Notes under the pieces: model-generated
What the model was told of the DNA's origin: nothing
Seen by the model: only the letters and a program-made list of their open reading frames with translations
Databases searched by the model: none
Part shown: one piece after another, positions 44,697 through 55,086 of the stretch
How the letters are laid out: each line of letters begins with the position of its first letter
How positions within the stretch are numbered: position 1 is the stretch's first letter
DNA from: Amphritea atlantica
GTDB taxonomy: Bacteria; Pseudomonadota; Gammaproteobacteria; Pseudomonadales; Balneatricaceae
DNA length: 64,000 bases
Reading direction: 5' to 3'
NCBI GenBank assembly: GCA_024397875.1
Contig: CP073344.1
Span: 673,001-737,000, forward strand
Position numbers and translations under genes: made by a program

Positions 44697-46835
44697 TTAG
44701 ATACTACTTCCGGCTCTTTCCTTCAATATGGGTAGAAACTCTTTGTAATCGTTCATTTCAGCCCATTTCATGATGCTGATACCACCAGGAACTTTTTCAG
44801 AAGGGTCTGCGCCATACTTTAACAGTAACTCCACAAGTGCTTTGTTTTTTAGATAGACAGCTATAGCCAGTGGGGGAGGAATATTTTCATGAGGCAGAAA
44901 ATTAGGATTGGCGCCATTGCTTAGCAGTCTTTCAATGATTACCAGGTCGGCCTGCTGCAAAGACTTCATTAGAGCGGTTTGCGTCGATTTATCGGGTAAA
45001 TCGATACTATAGCCCTCCTGCACTATGGCTGGAATAAGTTCAGCGGTATGTGCCGAAGACGCCAGGGTGAAAAACAGTTCTGCATCACTAGGTGCCGTCC
45101 CTTGGGCCTGCCGCAGAGTCTGTTGTATAACCATCTGATCAGCATTTTTCTCTTTCAGATTCGCCCACTTTTTAAAATACGCCACAGAGATAATGGATGT
45201 ATCCTTTCTACAACCCTTGCTTTTAGCGGCAAGATAGTTGTCAATGGCCCCTTGTGCATCGTTTAAATGGATAAGCTTTATTTCGGCCCGCCACAGGAAA
45301 GTACAAGGCTCCCAAGGGAAGTCCAAAGAGTAACGTTGGTAAAGATCGTCGATTTCTTTAAACTGTTTATTGGTACTATAAATTTGAAACATGCGCCGGT
45401 AACTCAAGTCTTTCGGGTGATATCTATTACTGCCAGGTCCAGTTGAAAGCGGTGCTCTGATTACTTTTTTATATTCAACGGCTGCCTCTTCAATCATATC
45501 CTGCTTTTCGAAATTCAAAGCTCGGTTTGCATATAGCCATAAATTATTAGTACCAATTTTCTCTGCTCTGTTGTATGCAGCTTCTGCTTCCTTATAGCGC
45601 AACTGATTAGTAAATACATATCCAAGTAACACGTAAACATCCGCCATGTCCGGATCAAGATTCTTAGCTATAAGTATATTTCTCTCGGCACGTATCAAAG
45701 TGGTTGAATTGGGATCTTCAATTTCTCCAGGGTTTCTTTTCATATAAAATCGGGCAAGTTCAAGGTAAGCTTGTGGAAAGTCAGGCGCTACAGCCACAAG
45801 CTCATCGAGCAGGATTTTCGCCTTTTTTAATGAATTATCTTTCCCGGAGTCAATAAGGCTTCGAGCTTCTCGGTATATACTGTCAACTTCCTCTTCAGGC
45901 GTTTTGAATTTTATAGCAATAGTATTCAAAAACTCAGCATCAGACATTGAAGTAGTCAAAAGTTGATTGTACAGGCCGTTTGGTATCTGTTTCTGGCGTG
46001 GGTCATTTTCTCCGATCACAATTGAATTATCTATCATCATCGGCATGCTTATAAAATTAAATTGCTCTTTCGAATTTGTAATAGCGGCAGATATGATTTT
46101 TCGAACCTCGGACATTTGCATAATTCCTCTGGAGCCTATGCCATAGGATGCGCGAGAAAAATTTTTAAATCTTATTTTTTCAATAGGAACCCCCCCTTTA
46201 AGCAGTGCTTTGTATATTTCATGCCTTTCGGGTAAGGCACTGCTGATAACGATTTCTCTTACACTGTTAAAGCCATTTGCATGGCCAGGATAGTTATCCA
46301 GAAGCTTGTGTACATACTCCGATCCTGGCCATTTTATAAATAATTTTTTACCCTTAATTGAAAAGTTACCAGCTCCGCGAAGGTTCACTCGCATTGTTAT
46401 GTCATGGGTCTCGGTTTCGATCTCAATAGCAGAAAATCGAGAACGGTTGATTTGCAGTCTTATTTTATTAAAACCGTACTTAAGGTCATGTAATGATAAG
46501 CTTCCACTTGCTATGCTGGGCGCAAAGATATCGGCTGATAAATATTTCTTAATATTTTCAGTTTCACTTACAAATATTTCAATATCTATAATTGCGTAAG
46601 CGTAGGCAACCTCAACAAGATTAACCGACGTAATTTTAAACCCTTGCTTACCACCAGAGTCGTTATTGCTATTGCTATAGCTATCCATCGAAAAAAAAAG
46701 GAAAAAAAGTAACCACGTAATGCTTGTATATTTTTTTTTCTGATTACAAAAATGGTTTAAACAAGAAAAAAAATGAAATATAGCCTCTAAAATTATTAGA
46801 CAGTGTTGCCTCGAAACAATCTTCTTAGAAGTCAT
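44697..46835 (-). CDS. large exported TPR/ankyrin protein, unknown function
   Basis: A 712-residue protein unlike its neighbours in base composition (visibly AT-rich). After a signal-anchor segment (about 38-50) comes a region of some 300 residues without recognised domains. Then TPR repeats follow (about 345-560, such as PDFPQAYLELARFYMK and YKEAEAAYNRAEKIG). The C-terminus has ankyrin-type repeats (about 625-705; STQTALMKSLQQADLVIIER, LLSNGANPNF, LLLKYGADPS). AGGA precedes the ATG. Both repeat types bind proteins, so it may be a periplasmic scaffold, an immunity protein or a surface factor. It is probably horizontally acquired. Confidence 0.65.
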   Translation of the reverse strand: MTSKKIVSRQHCLIILEAIFHFFSCLNHFCNQKKKYTSITWLLFFLFFSMDSYSNSNNDSGGKQGFKITSVNLVEVAYAYAIIDIEIFVSETENIKKYLSADIFAPSIASGSLSLHDLKYGFNKIRLQINRSRFSAIEIETETHDITMRVNLRGAGNFSIKGKKLFIKWPGSEYVHKLLDNYPGHANGFNSVREIVISSALPERHEIYKALLKGGVPIEKIRFKNFSRASYGIGSRGIMQMSEVRKIISAAITNSKEQFNFISMPMMIDNSIVIGENDPRQKQIPNGLYNQLLTTSMSDAEFLNTIAIKFKTPEEEVDSIYREARSLIDSGKDNSLKKAKILLDELVAVAPDFPQAYLELARFYMKRNPGEIEDPNSTTLIRAERNILIAKNLDPDMADVYVLLGYVFTNQLRYKEAEAAYNRAEKIGTNNLWLYANRALNFEKQDMIEEAAVEYKKVIRAPLSTGPGSNRYHPKDLSYRRMFQIYSTNKQFKEIDDLYQRYSLDFPWEPCTFLWRAEIKLIHLNDAQGAIDNYLAAKSKGCRKDTSIISVAYFKKWANLKEKNADQMVIQQTLRQAQGTAPSDAELFFTLASSAHTAELIPAIVQEGYSIDLPDKSTQTALMKSLQQADLVIIERLLSNGANPNFLPHENIPPPLAIAVYLKNKALVELLLKYGADPSEKVPGGISIMKWAEMNDYKEFLPILKERAGSSI

Positions 46836-47484
46836 ATCTTTTCCTTGAGATTAAGAACAATAATTTCAAGCACGTACTATTAAGTCGTATTGAAGCGTAG
46901 CAGCTAAAGTAGGTGTCAGCAAAGAACAGCTCTTCACCACCATAAATAATGCAATAAGAGGTTTAGCTTATCTCCCCGCCCAATAAATAATTACACCATA
47001 CAAGGATAGTTAAGACTCGAAAATGTTCGACTAAGAATTTTTCCTATTTTTAAACCGAAAACGCGTAAAATTCTCTTTTCCATACCCTCATTGCACTTCA
47101 TTGAAGTTCAGAAATATCCGCTGGGTCGATAAGAGTCCAACCGTGTTACTCCTGAGAATGATCGCTTTGGAGGAGCTAGAAAAACTGAGTGTCACGACTT
47201 GGAAAGTCCTTCCTAATGTCTTCTGTTTGCCAAAAGCGGTTTTTTGAAAAACCAGCCATACCGCTTTTAATAAGCTCTTTCGAGCAAGTTGGCGTAGCCA
47301 AAGTCTAGCTACTAGCGAGATGAGCTTGCTCATTGTTCTAGCCACTGCGAGTAAAGCGAGCCCTAGCTGCACAGCGGCGATCTGGCCATTAGCTGATATT
47401 GTGTCGCATTCTCTGAACTATATTGACATATTAACTACTATTAAATGCATCAACAGCAGGATCATTAGTCTGGAGGGTCGCGTA
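46836..47484. other. AT-rich gap upstream of the flavin monooxygenase
   Basis: These 649 bases contain no gene I can support and no recognised repeat. With the TPR/ankyrin gene they form a low-GC patch. Confidence 0.4.
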
Positions 47485-49419
47485 ATGCAATATCATCTGA
47501 ATGGGTTCAAACCCGGCAATTACCAGGTTCCCGATGAGGCTAGAGAGCCTTACCCCGACCCACCGATTGTGGATCTGCCTAATGAAGTAGATGTCCTGAT
47601 CATCGGTACCGGTCCTGCGGGTTTGACTATGGCGCGGCAGTTGTCCGAGTTCAAAGATATTAAAACATGTATTGTTGACATGGCATCCGGCCCCTTGCTG
47701 TTTGGGCGTGCGGACGGTATCTCCTGTCGCACCATGGAGATCATGGAGGCTTTTAACAGTAGCGAAATGGTGGTGAAAGAGACCTACCAGCTGAAACAAA
47801 ACACATTCTGGGAGCCGGACGAGGACAATCCCGAAAACATCAAGCTCACGCACAAGATCGCCGATGCCCGGGCGGGGCTTTCAGAGTTTACACACGGGAT
47901 TGTTAACCAGGCGCGCCTGCATGAGCTGCTGGTTGATGGTATGGAAAGGTCGGTCACCCACCTTAGCCCTCATTACAGCCGTGAATTGGTTGAGATGAAT
48001 ATTGACGATAACCTCACCCAGGATCTTGATGCCTATCCCATAACAGCAACTTTCAAGAGAACCGACGACGCGGGAGCTGGAAAGACTGAAACGGTTAAAG
48101 CGCGTTATATCGTGGGCTGCGATGGCGCCAGAAGCAAGGTTCGCAAAGGCATGAACATCGCTCTACAAGGCGATTCCGCCAACAAAGCGTGGGGCGTCAT
48201 GGATATTTTGCTGATCACGGATTTCCCGGACATCCGCGTTAAGAGCTTTATCCAATCCAAAGACCACGGCGCTGTCATGACTATCCCTCGCGAGGGTGGC
48301 TACCTGTGTCGGTTCTATGTAGAGCTGGATCTGCTCGGCAAAGACAAGCGCGCAGCGGATATGAAATTGAACGAGCAAGATATCATCGCAAAAGCCCAGA
48401 AGATTTTTCACCCTTACACATTGGATGTGAAAGAAGTGGCCTGGTGGTCAATCTATGAGGTGGGCCAACGCATTGCCGAGCGCTTTGACAACCGACCGGC
48501 AGGCAGTTCTGAGGATATCATTCCCCGTGGGTTTGTTGCCGGCGACGCCTGTCACACGCACAGCCCTAAAGGCGGCTGGGGCTTGAACACTTCATTGCCT
48601 GACACCTTTAATCTGGGCTGGAAGCTAGCTGCTGTTCTCCAGGGCAGAAGCCGTCCCAAGTTGCTGAGTACCTACTGTACGGAACGGCGTAAAGTTGCAC
48701 AGCAGTTGATCGACGCCGACCGTGAGCTATCCAGGCTGGTCGCCACCCGGCCAACCGCAGGCGATGACTCTGAGCAGGCAAAAGTCGACACGGCCAAGAT
48801 AGAAGCCTTTATGAAGCGACAAAGCGGTTTTGTCGCCGGGACATCGATCGAATATTACCCGTCGTACATCTGCACAGGTCAGGAAAACCAACATCTGGCC
48901 ACCGGCTTTAACATTGGTCAACGTTTCCACTCGGCTGAAGCGACTCGCGTGGCTGACGGCAGAAGCCAGCATCTGGGGCACCTGGTAAAAGCGGATGGTC
49001 GCTGGCGTATTTTCCTGTTTGGCGACATGCAAACCCCCACTGATCCCTCGTCAGCGGCGTATCAATTCATCGATTTCCTGGCTAACGATGAGTCTTCACC
49101 TGTGCATAAATACACACCGAAGGGTGCCGATATCGACTCGGTCTTTGACACCTATGCTGTATTCCAACAACAGGATTTGGCGATGCACGATCTGCATGAC
49201 TACCTGTGGCCTGCAAAAGGAAAGTACGGCCTGCGGGACTATGAAAAGGTATTCCACGCTGAAGCAAGCAATGACATCTATGACCTGCGCGGCATTGACC
49301 GCTCCGCGGGCTGTGTGGTGATTGTGAGGCCTGATCAGCATATCGCTTCTATCTTACCCGTCACGGCACACGAGGAGCTTACAAAGTTCTTTGATGTCTT
49401 TATGATTGAACAGAGGTAA
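47485..49419 (+). CDS. FAD-dependent phenol/3-hydroxybenzoate-type monooxygenase
   Basis: A 644-residue flavoprotein of the class A aromatic hydroxylase group (MobA and fungal phenol 2-monooxygenase). The FAD-binding motif is VLIIGTGPAGLTMARQL, the second FAD motif is GDACHTHSP (353-361), and a C-terminal thioredoxin-like domain holds RIFLFGDMQ. The loop after GDACHTHSPK is GGWGLN (363-368), where the family normally has AGQGMN next to the isoalloxazine ring. Activity may therefore differ. The ATG at 47485 has GGAGGG about 8 bases upstream. No ring-cleavage gene lies next to it, so the substrate is open. Confidence 0.8.
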   Translation: MQYHLNGFKPGNYQVPDEAREPYPDPPIVDLPNEVDVLIIGTGPAGLTMARQLSEFKDIKTCIVDMASGPLLFGRADGISCRTMEIMEAFNSSEMVVKETYQLKQNTFWEPDEDNPENIKLTHKIADARAGLSEFTHGIVNQARLHELLVDGMERSVTHLSPHYSRELVEMNIDDNLTQDLDAYPITATFKRTDDAGAGKTETVKARYIVGCDGARSKVRKGMNIALQGDSANKAWGVMDILLITDFPDIRVKSFIQSKDHGAVMTIPREGGYLCRFYVELDLLGKDKRAADMKLNEQDIIAKAQKIFHPYTLDVKEVAWWSIYEVGQRIAERFDNRPAGSSEDIIPRGFVAGDACHTHSPKGGWGLNTSLPDTFNLGWKLAAVLQGRSRPKLLSTYCTERRKVAQQLIDADRELSRLVATRPTAGDDSEQAKVDTAKIEAFMKRQSGFVAGTSIEYYPSYICTGQENQHLATGFNIGQRFHSAEATRVADGRSQHLGHLVKADGRWRIFLFGDMQTPTDPSSAAYQFIDFLANDESSPVHKYTPKGADIDSVFDTYAVFQQQDLAMHDLHDYLWPAKGKYGLRDYEKVFHAEASNDIYDLRGIDRSAGCVVIVRPDQHIASILPVTAHEELTKFFDVFMIEQR

Positions 49420-49488
49420 CAGCCTTTTTGAGTGATCAAATACATCGCTAAGCCTGCCAGGTTATATCTTTAATCAAGTTCACAAAAA

Positions 49489-49512
49489 AAACGGGCCGTG
49501 GGCCCGTTTGGT
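49489..49512. terminator. terminator between monooxygenase and gcvP
   Basis: AAACGGGCC-GTG-GGCCCGTTT, with A- and T-rich flanks; usable from both sides. Confidence 0.85.
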
Positions 49513-49575
49513 TTAAACTCTTGTCACAAACTTAATTCAGCGTGTCACAGATTTAATTGTTAATAGACAAAAAAC

Positions 49576-52482
49576 TCACTCTTCAGAGTAGCTCTCAATC
49601 GACGGGCAGGCGCAGAACAGGTTGCGGTCGCCGTATACGTTGTCGATGCGGTTAACCGTTGGCCAGAACTTGTTGGCTTTAACGGATGCCAGCGGGAAGG
49701 CGCCCAGTACCGGGGAGTAGGGACGATCCCAGTTCGGATCGATCAGGTCTTCCAGTGTGTGGGGTGCGCCTTTCAGCGGGTTCTTTTCGGCATCCAGAAT
49801 ACCGGCTTCAACATCGGCGATCTCCTGACGGATAGCCGCCATCGCTTCGATGAAACGGTCCAGTTCGCACAGCGGCTCGGACTCAGTTGGCTCGATCATC
49901 AGCGTGCCGGCCACCGGGAATGACATGGTCGGTGCGTGGAAGCCATAGTCCATCAGACGCTTGGCCACATCCTCTTCAGAGATACCGGTGATCTCTTTCA
50001 GCGGGCGCAGGTCGATGATGCACTCATGCGCGACTTTGTCGTTACGGCCGGTGTAGAGCACCGGGAAGTGTTCACCCAGTTTCTTGGCCATGTAGTTGGC
50101 ATTCAGGATCGCGACTTCTGTGGCTTTGCGCAGTCCTGACTGACCCATCAGGGCGATATAGACCCAGGTGATTGGCAGGATGCTGGCGCTGCCCCAGGGG
50201 GCTGCAGATACGGCGCCGTTATCCGCTTTCGGGCCATCAATTTTCTGTACCGGGTGGTTGGCTACGAACGGTGCCAGGTGCGCTTTGATACCGATAGGAC
50301 CCATACCCGGGCCGCCGCCACCATGGGGAATACAGAAGGTCTTGTGCAGGTTTAGGTGGGATACATCAGCACCGATTTCACCCGGCTGGCTGATCGCCAC
50401 CTGGGCATTCATGTTGGCGCCATCCATATACACCTGACCACCGTGCTGGTGGATGATCTCGCAGATTTCGCGGATGCTCTCTTCGTACACCCCGTGAGTC
50501 GACGGGTAGGTGATCATCAGACAGGCCAGGTTGTCGGCATGCAGTTCAGCTTTGGCCCGCATATCGGCCATATCGACGTTGCCTTTGTCATCGCAGCTGA
50601 CGATCACCACCTTCATATCTGCCAGTGCGGCAGAGGCGGGGTTGGTACCGTGAGCAGAGCTTGGAATCAGGCAGATGTTGCGGTGATCATCGCTGTTGGC
50701 GATATGGAAGTTGCGGATCGCCAGCAGACCGGCGTATTCGCCCTGAGCACCGGAGTTAGGCTGCATGCAGATCGCATCGAAACCGGTGATCGCAATCAGC
50801 ATCTGTTCCAGCGAGTTGATCATTTCGCTGTAGCCAGCCGCCTGATCAATCGGTGCGAAGGGGTGCAGGTTGGCAAACTCAGGCCAGCTGACCGGAATCA
50901 TCTCGGCAGTGGCGTTCAGCTTCATGGTGCAGGAGCCCAGCGCGATCATCGCATGGGTCAGCGAGATATCTTTGTTTTCCAGACGCTTCAGGTAGCGCAG
51001 CATCTCGGTTTCACTGTGGTGAGTGTTGAACACCGGATGACTCAGAATCGCAGAGGTGCGCACCAGTTCAGCCGGGATCGATGCAGAACCGTTTGCCACC
51101 AGTTGCGCATCGATAGCCTCCAGATCCAGGCTGTTGTCTGCGCCCAGAATCGCCTGCCACAGATCCAGGATATCCTGACGGCAGGTCTTCTCATCGCAGG
51201 TGATGCCCAGTTGATCAGTACCGACTTTACGCAGGTTGATCCCCAGTGTCAGCGCAGCTTCATAGGCGATATCACGCTGCTCACCGAGATCCAGGGTAAT
51301 CGTATCGAACCAGGTGGTGTTAACCAGTTTAACGCCTTCGCTAACCAGACCTGCAGCCAGAATATCGGCCATGCGGTGGATGCGGCCAGCGATCGTTTTC
51401 AAACCCTCAGGGCCATGGTAGGTGGCGTAGAATCCGGCCATGTTGGCCAGCAGCACCTGCGCAGTACAGATGTTAGAGGTGGCTTTCTCACGACGGATAT
51501 GTTGCTCGCGGGTTTGCATTGCCATCCGCAACGCCTGATTACCGCGAGTGTCGACCGAGACGCCGATAATACGGCCGGGGACCGAGCGCTTGTATTCATC
51601 GCGGGTCGCAAAGAAGGCCGCGTGTGGACCACCGAAGCCCATCGGTACACCGAAACGCTGAGCAGAACCGAATACCACATCGGCACCCAGCTCGCCCGGT
51701 GATTTCAGCATCACCAGGCTCATAATATCGGCAGCGGCGCAGAACAGCGCTTTCTTATCGTGGGTTTTTTCGATCAGTTCTGACAGGTCTTTAACATGGC
51801 CATAGGTGCCTGGATACTGAGCGATCACACCAAACGGTTCATGCTCATCAATCAGGGTATCCAGATCACCGACAATTACTTCGTAGCCCAGCGGCTCGGC
51901 GCGGGTCTGAATGACGCTGATACTCTGTGGGTGCAGGTTCTCATCCACCAGAAAGGCGTTGGCTTTACGCGCCTTGGACATCCGCTTACACAGTGTCATC
52001 GCTTCGGCGGCTGCGGTGGCTTCATCCAGTAGTGAAGCGTTGGCCAGATCCAGGCCGGTGAGATCAAGTACCATCTGCTGATAGTTCAGCAGTGCTTCAA
52101 GACGTCCCTGAGCGACCTCAGGCTGATAGGGTGTATAGGCGGTATACCAGCCGGGATTTTCCAGCACGTTACGCAGGATAACATTGGGCACGATGGTATC
52201 GGTGTAACCCATACCGATCATGGAGCGATTGATAATGTTCTTTGAGGCGATCTGTTTCAGCTCTGCCAGTACATCTTCCTCGGTACGGCATTCGTCCAGA
52301 TTGATCGGCTGCTTCAGCTGAATACTGCCGGGCACGGTCTGCTCTATCAGCTGATCAAGGGATTCCAGTCCCAGTTCGGCCAGCATAGACAGTTGCTCTT
52401 CGGTGTTTGGGCCGATATGGCGGCCAATAAATGCATCAGTCTGTTCCAGCTGTGCCAGGGATTGGATGTTATCTGCGCTCAT
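49576..52482 (-). CDS. gcvP: glycine dehydrogenase (decarboxylating), P-protein
   Basis: A 968-residue fused P-protein of the glycine cleavage system. It decarboxylates glycine and loads the aminomethyl group on the H-protein lipoyl arm. The N-terminal half has FIGRHIGPN and the C-terminal half the PLP lysine K714 in [19 protein letters not shown], with [18 protein letters not shown] before it. Length and motifs are normal. gcvT and gcvH are not in the window, so this gcvP is either separate or part of a split system. No glycine riboswitch is visible upstream. Confidence 0.96.
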   Translation of the reverse strand: MSADNIQSLAQLEQTDAFIGRHIGPNTEEQLSMLAELGLESLDQLIEQTVPGSIQLKQPINLDECRTEEDVLAELKQIASKNIINRSMIGMGYTDTIVPNVILRNVLENPGWYTAYTPYQPEVAQGRLEALLNYQQMVLDLTGLDLANASLLDEATAAAEAMTLCKRMSKARKANAFLVDENLHPQSISVIQTRAEPLGYEVIVGDLDTLIDEHEPFGVIAQYPGTYGHVKDLSELIEKTHDKKALFCAAADIMSLVMLKSPGELGADVVFGSAQRFGVPMGFGGPHAAFFATRDEYKRSVPGRIIGVSVDTRGNQALRMAMQTREQHIRREKATSNICTAQVLLANMAGFYATYHGPEGLKTIAGRIHRMADILAAGLVSEGVKLVNTTWFDTITLDLGEQRDIAYEAALTLGINLRKVGTDQLGITCDEKTCRQDILDLWQAILGADNSLDLEAIDAQLVANGSASIPAELVRTSAILSHPVFNTHHSETEMLRYLKRLENKDISLTHAMIALGSCTMKLNATAEMIPVSWPEFANLHPFAPIDQAAGYSEMINSLEQMLIAITGFDAICMQPNSGAQGEYAGLLAIRNFHIANSDDHRNICLIPSSAHGTNPASAALADMKVVIVSCDDKGNVDMADMRAKAELHADNLACLMITYPSTHGVYEESIREICEIIHQHGGQVYMDGANMNAQVAISQPGEIGADVSHLNLHKTFCIPHGGGGPGMGPIGIKAHLAPFVANHPVQKIDGPKADNGAVSAAPWGSASILPITWVYIALMGQSGLRKATEVAILNANYMAKKLGEHFPVLYTGRNDKVAHECIIDLRPLKEITGISEEDVAKRLMDYGFHAPTMSFPVAGTLMIEPTESEPLCELDRFIEAMAAIRQEIADVEAGILDAEKNPLKGAPHTLEDLIDPNWDRPYSPVLGAFPLASVKANKFWPTVNRIDNVYGDRNLFCACPSIESYSEE

Positions 52483-52858
52483 GGTGTGTGTCCTGCGAAG
52501 ATCAAAATTGAAAGTAGGTATGTAAATAAAAAAGTATAAAACGTCTATGGAGGCTTAATTGGCGTCACGTTATCCGAGCCCTGCTTTATTCAAGCCTTGC
52601 TCAGTTTAAGCGAAGCCGCCTCTCTGATTTGGTCGCGTATCATACAGCTTTTTGGCCCGCTGATGTATTAAAAAATAGTCGATATTCCATTATTGGAAAC
52701 AGATGCGCCGATAGTGTCAGGCCGGTTTCCGCTACGGAACAGTAAAGCTGAATGCGGCAATATGACACACCGGTGTGCGGCATCCGGTCACACCCCAGCT
52801 GCAGGCAGTGAATTTACAATAGCGCCAAGTTTATAACTGCCTTTCTAGGGACCCCTGT
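52483..52858. other. divergent region between gcvP and the TonB receptor
   Basis: Gene-free. It holds the palindrome CACACCGGTGTG at 52766-52777. No riboswitch or Fur-like box is recognised. Confidence 0.4.
52766..52777. promoter_or_regulatory. perfect 12-bp palindrome before the copper receptor gene
   Basis: CACACCGGTGTG lies about 82 bases before the receptor start; it is a possible operator of unknown factor. Confidence 0.4.
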
Positions 52859-54892
52859 ATGATCAAAACAACGTTATCGCTGGCGATTGCTGCCGCTATT
52901 TCCGCACCGGCATTTGCCGGACATGATGATAAACCTCTGGTCATTGAGATCACGTCGGGCCTGCCTCAGGTTGAAAATACCCTGCAGAGTGAGACCGCTG
53001 CAGTACAGGCATCGCCTGTTACCGATGGCGGTGAACTGCTGCAGAGTCTTAGTGGCATATCCGGTATTCGCATGGGCGGGCGGGCGATCGATCCGGTCAT
53101 CCGGGGGCTGAGTCAGACTCAGCTGAATATTTTGCTGGATGGCGCTTATATCCATGGCGGATGTCCCAACCGGATGGACCCGCCAACCTCTTATAGTACG
53201 GTCGACAGCTATGACAGTGTGACGGTAATTAAAGGCAATCGCACCGTCGTCTATGGGGGCGGAGGCCCGGGAGGGACGGTGTTGTTCGAGCGAGAATGGC
53301 CCGCATTCGATGCTAAAGGCTATAGCGGTGAACTGAGTGTCAGTTATCACGGAAATGGTGACCGCTATGAGCTGGGGGCCGATGTTGCCGCTGGATCTGA
53401 TCAGGGTTATATCCGTGTTATTGGCCATAAAACCGAAGCAGATAACTACAAGGACGGTGATGGCAATGAGGTCCGTTCATCCTTTGAAAGCCTGTCAAAA
53501 TCGCTGCTGGCGGGGTATCGCCTGACCGATCTGACCACCATCGAGGTCAGCTATGAGACACAGGAGGAGGACGATGTGTTGTTCGCCGGTGCGGGTATGG
53601 ATTCACCCTATGCCGATGCCGACACCACCCGTTTTAAACTGACCCACGAGTTTGAGCAGGGCGTTTTGCAGCAGATGCAGCTGGAGCTGTATAACGCTGA
53701 TGTGAAGCACAACATGGATAACTACAGCCTGCGTCCTGCCGGAATGATGCAGATGCAGGCTCCTTCAACATCTGATACGCAAGGGGGCAGGTTGATCTTT
53801 GATGCCCGGGCGGCTGACGTCGACTGGACGTTTGGTATGGATCTCCAGAATAATGAGCGTAATGCTGAGCTGCAGAATGCCGCGGGTGTTACCCAGCGGA
53901 TCATGTGGCCAGGCGCAGAGATTAAGCAGACGGGGCTGTTTGCTGAAGGCGAAAAAGTCCTCGGAGCCGATGATATTGTTAAAGGCGGCCTGCGCTATGA
54001 CCTGATAAAAGCTGAAGCCACCCGCAGAGACGAGACTGCGGGCATGCCAGCCTATAGCTCGGATGATATCTGGCAACTGGCCGGAGCCGAGGCCGGTGCT
54101 GGTGAAGAGCGGACTGAGCATAACCTGGGAGGTTTTGCCAGCTGGACTCACCGTCTGAATGATCAGTACAGCGTTGAAACGACACTGTCACGCAGTGTGC
54201 GCACCGCCGATGCCACTGAACGTTATATGGCCCGCTTTACCATGAGCGGTGACTGGATCGGTAACCCGGAACTGGCACCGGAAAAACACCATCAGCTGGA
54301 GATCAGTCTGCAGGGCGACCTGGATAGCGTTAACTGGTCTGCTACCGGCTGGTATAACCGGGTGGACGATTACATTGTGCAGCAAACTGTTGCGGCGGGT
54401 ATGAAGAGCCGGGATATCTATCGCAATGTCAGTGCCGAGTTATATGGAGCGGAGCTGGAAGCAGCGTATCCCCTGAATGAAAACTGGCAACTGGGCAGCT
54501 CACTGGCCTGGACGGTGGGTAACAATCTTGATGATGAGACCTCTCTGTCACGTATTGCGCCGCTTGAGCTGAATAGCTCGCTGGATTATCAGAAAGATCG
54601 CCTGACAATGGGCGTTGAGTGGCAACTGGTCGCCGGTCAGAATGATATCTGTCTCAGTGGCAGTGCTAACTGTGGCGGTCAGGATGTGCGCAAGACCCCG
54701 GGCTATGGCGTTGTAAATATGCACGCGCAGTATGCGTTTAATCGTGGTTTAAGCCTGATCGCGGGTGTGGATAACCTCACGGATAAGGCTTACACCGTGC
54801 ATGAAAGCAGGGGTGATGTCACAACAGGCACCAGCTATCAGGTGACTGAGCCGGGCCGCAGTGCCTGGATCCGGGTGACACAGTCGTTCTGA
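52859..54892 (+). CDS. TonB-dependent copper receptor, OprC/NosA type
   Basis: A 677-residue outer-membrane receptor. It has a signal peptide (ending SAPAFA), a plug domain (about 45-150) and a 22-strand barrel ending in Phe. The plug has GGCPNRMDPPTSY, the hallmark of OprC/NosA copper receptors, and the barrel has Met-rich RPAGMMQMQAP, which may bind Cu(I). It imports copper with TonB energy. Copper would serve oxidases or denitrification enzymes; no such gene is in the window. AGGGA lies 8 bases before the ATG. Confidence 0.85.
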   Translation: MIKTTLSLAIAAAISAPAFAGHDDKPLVIEITSGLPQVENTLQSETAAVQASPVTDGGELLQSLSGISGIRMGGRAIDPVIRGLSQTQLNILLDGAYIHGGCPNRMDPPTSYSTVDSYDSVTVIKGNRTVVYGGGGPGGTVLFEREWPAFDAKGYSGELSVSYHGNGDRYELGADVAAGSDQGYIRVIGHKTEADNYKDGDGNEVRSSFESLSKSLLAGYRLTDLTTIEVSYETQEEDDVLFAGAGMDSPYADADTTRFKLTHEFEQGVLQQMQLELYNADVKHNMDNYSLRPAGMMQMQAPSTSDTQGGRLIFDARAADVDWTFGMDLQNNERNAELQNAAGVTQRIMWPGAEIKQTGLFAEGEKVLGADDIVKGGLRYDLIKAEATRRDETAGMPAYSSDDIWQLAGAEAGAGEERTEHNLGGFASWTHRLNDQYSVETTLSRSVRTADATERYMARFTMSGDWIGNPELAPEKHHQLEISLQGDLDSVNWSATGWYNRVDDYIVQQTVAAGMKSRDIYRNVSAELYGAELEAAYPLNENWQLGSSLAWTVGNNLDDETSLSRIAPLELNSSLDYQKDRLTMGVEWQLVAGQNDICLSGSANCGGQDVRKTPGYGVVNMHAQYAFNRGLSLIAGVDNLTDKAYTVHESRGDVTTGTSYQVTEPGRSAWIRVTQSF

Positions 54893-54913
54893 TTAAGATC
54901 ACCTTCTTTATTT

Positions 54914-54939
54914 GCCGGGTCAGTTGATCCGGCTTTTTT
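54914..54939 (+). terminator. terminator after the copper receptor gene
   Basis: GCCGGGTCA-GT-TGATCCGGC followed by six T. Confidence 0.85.
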
Positions 54940-54967
54940 ATTTCTGAAATCTGATAAAGAAGCGATT

Positions 54968-55078
54968 TACCACCGGGGACACAGAGCCCAAAGGGCATGC
55001 TAAGCGCCCAGAGGAATGCGTTATTAAAAGAGAGAAGCTTTTCTCGGTGTTTTCTGTGTGCTCTGTGGTGATTTTCTA
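54968..55078. repeat. CACAGAG/CTCTGTG inverted repeat, third copy
   Basis: It begins TTTACCACCGGGGACACAG and ends TGTGTGCTCTGTGGTGA, matching the pair at 14654-14884. It includes the 20-bp nested element. Confidence 0.75.
54986..55005 (+). repeat. 20-bp nested element, copy 5
   Basis: GCCCAAAGGGCATGCTAAGC is a variant of the element (its first bases differ), at the same place in the host repeat as copy 1. Confidence 0.65.
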
Positions 55079-55086
55079 AATAGTTT

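Noticed and set aside
47088..47372. 94-residue minus frame suspected to be a transposase remnant
   Set aside because: Low-complexity basic sequence with no transposase motif.
50356..51702. 448-residue frame antisense to gcvP
   Set aside because: A shadow of the strong gcvP codon pattern; His/Gln-rich without motifs.
52483..52858. Glycine riboswitch upstream of gcvP
   Set aside because: The conserved glycine aptamer sequence is absent on the relevant strand.
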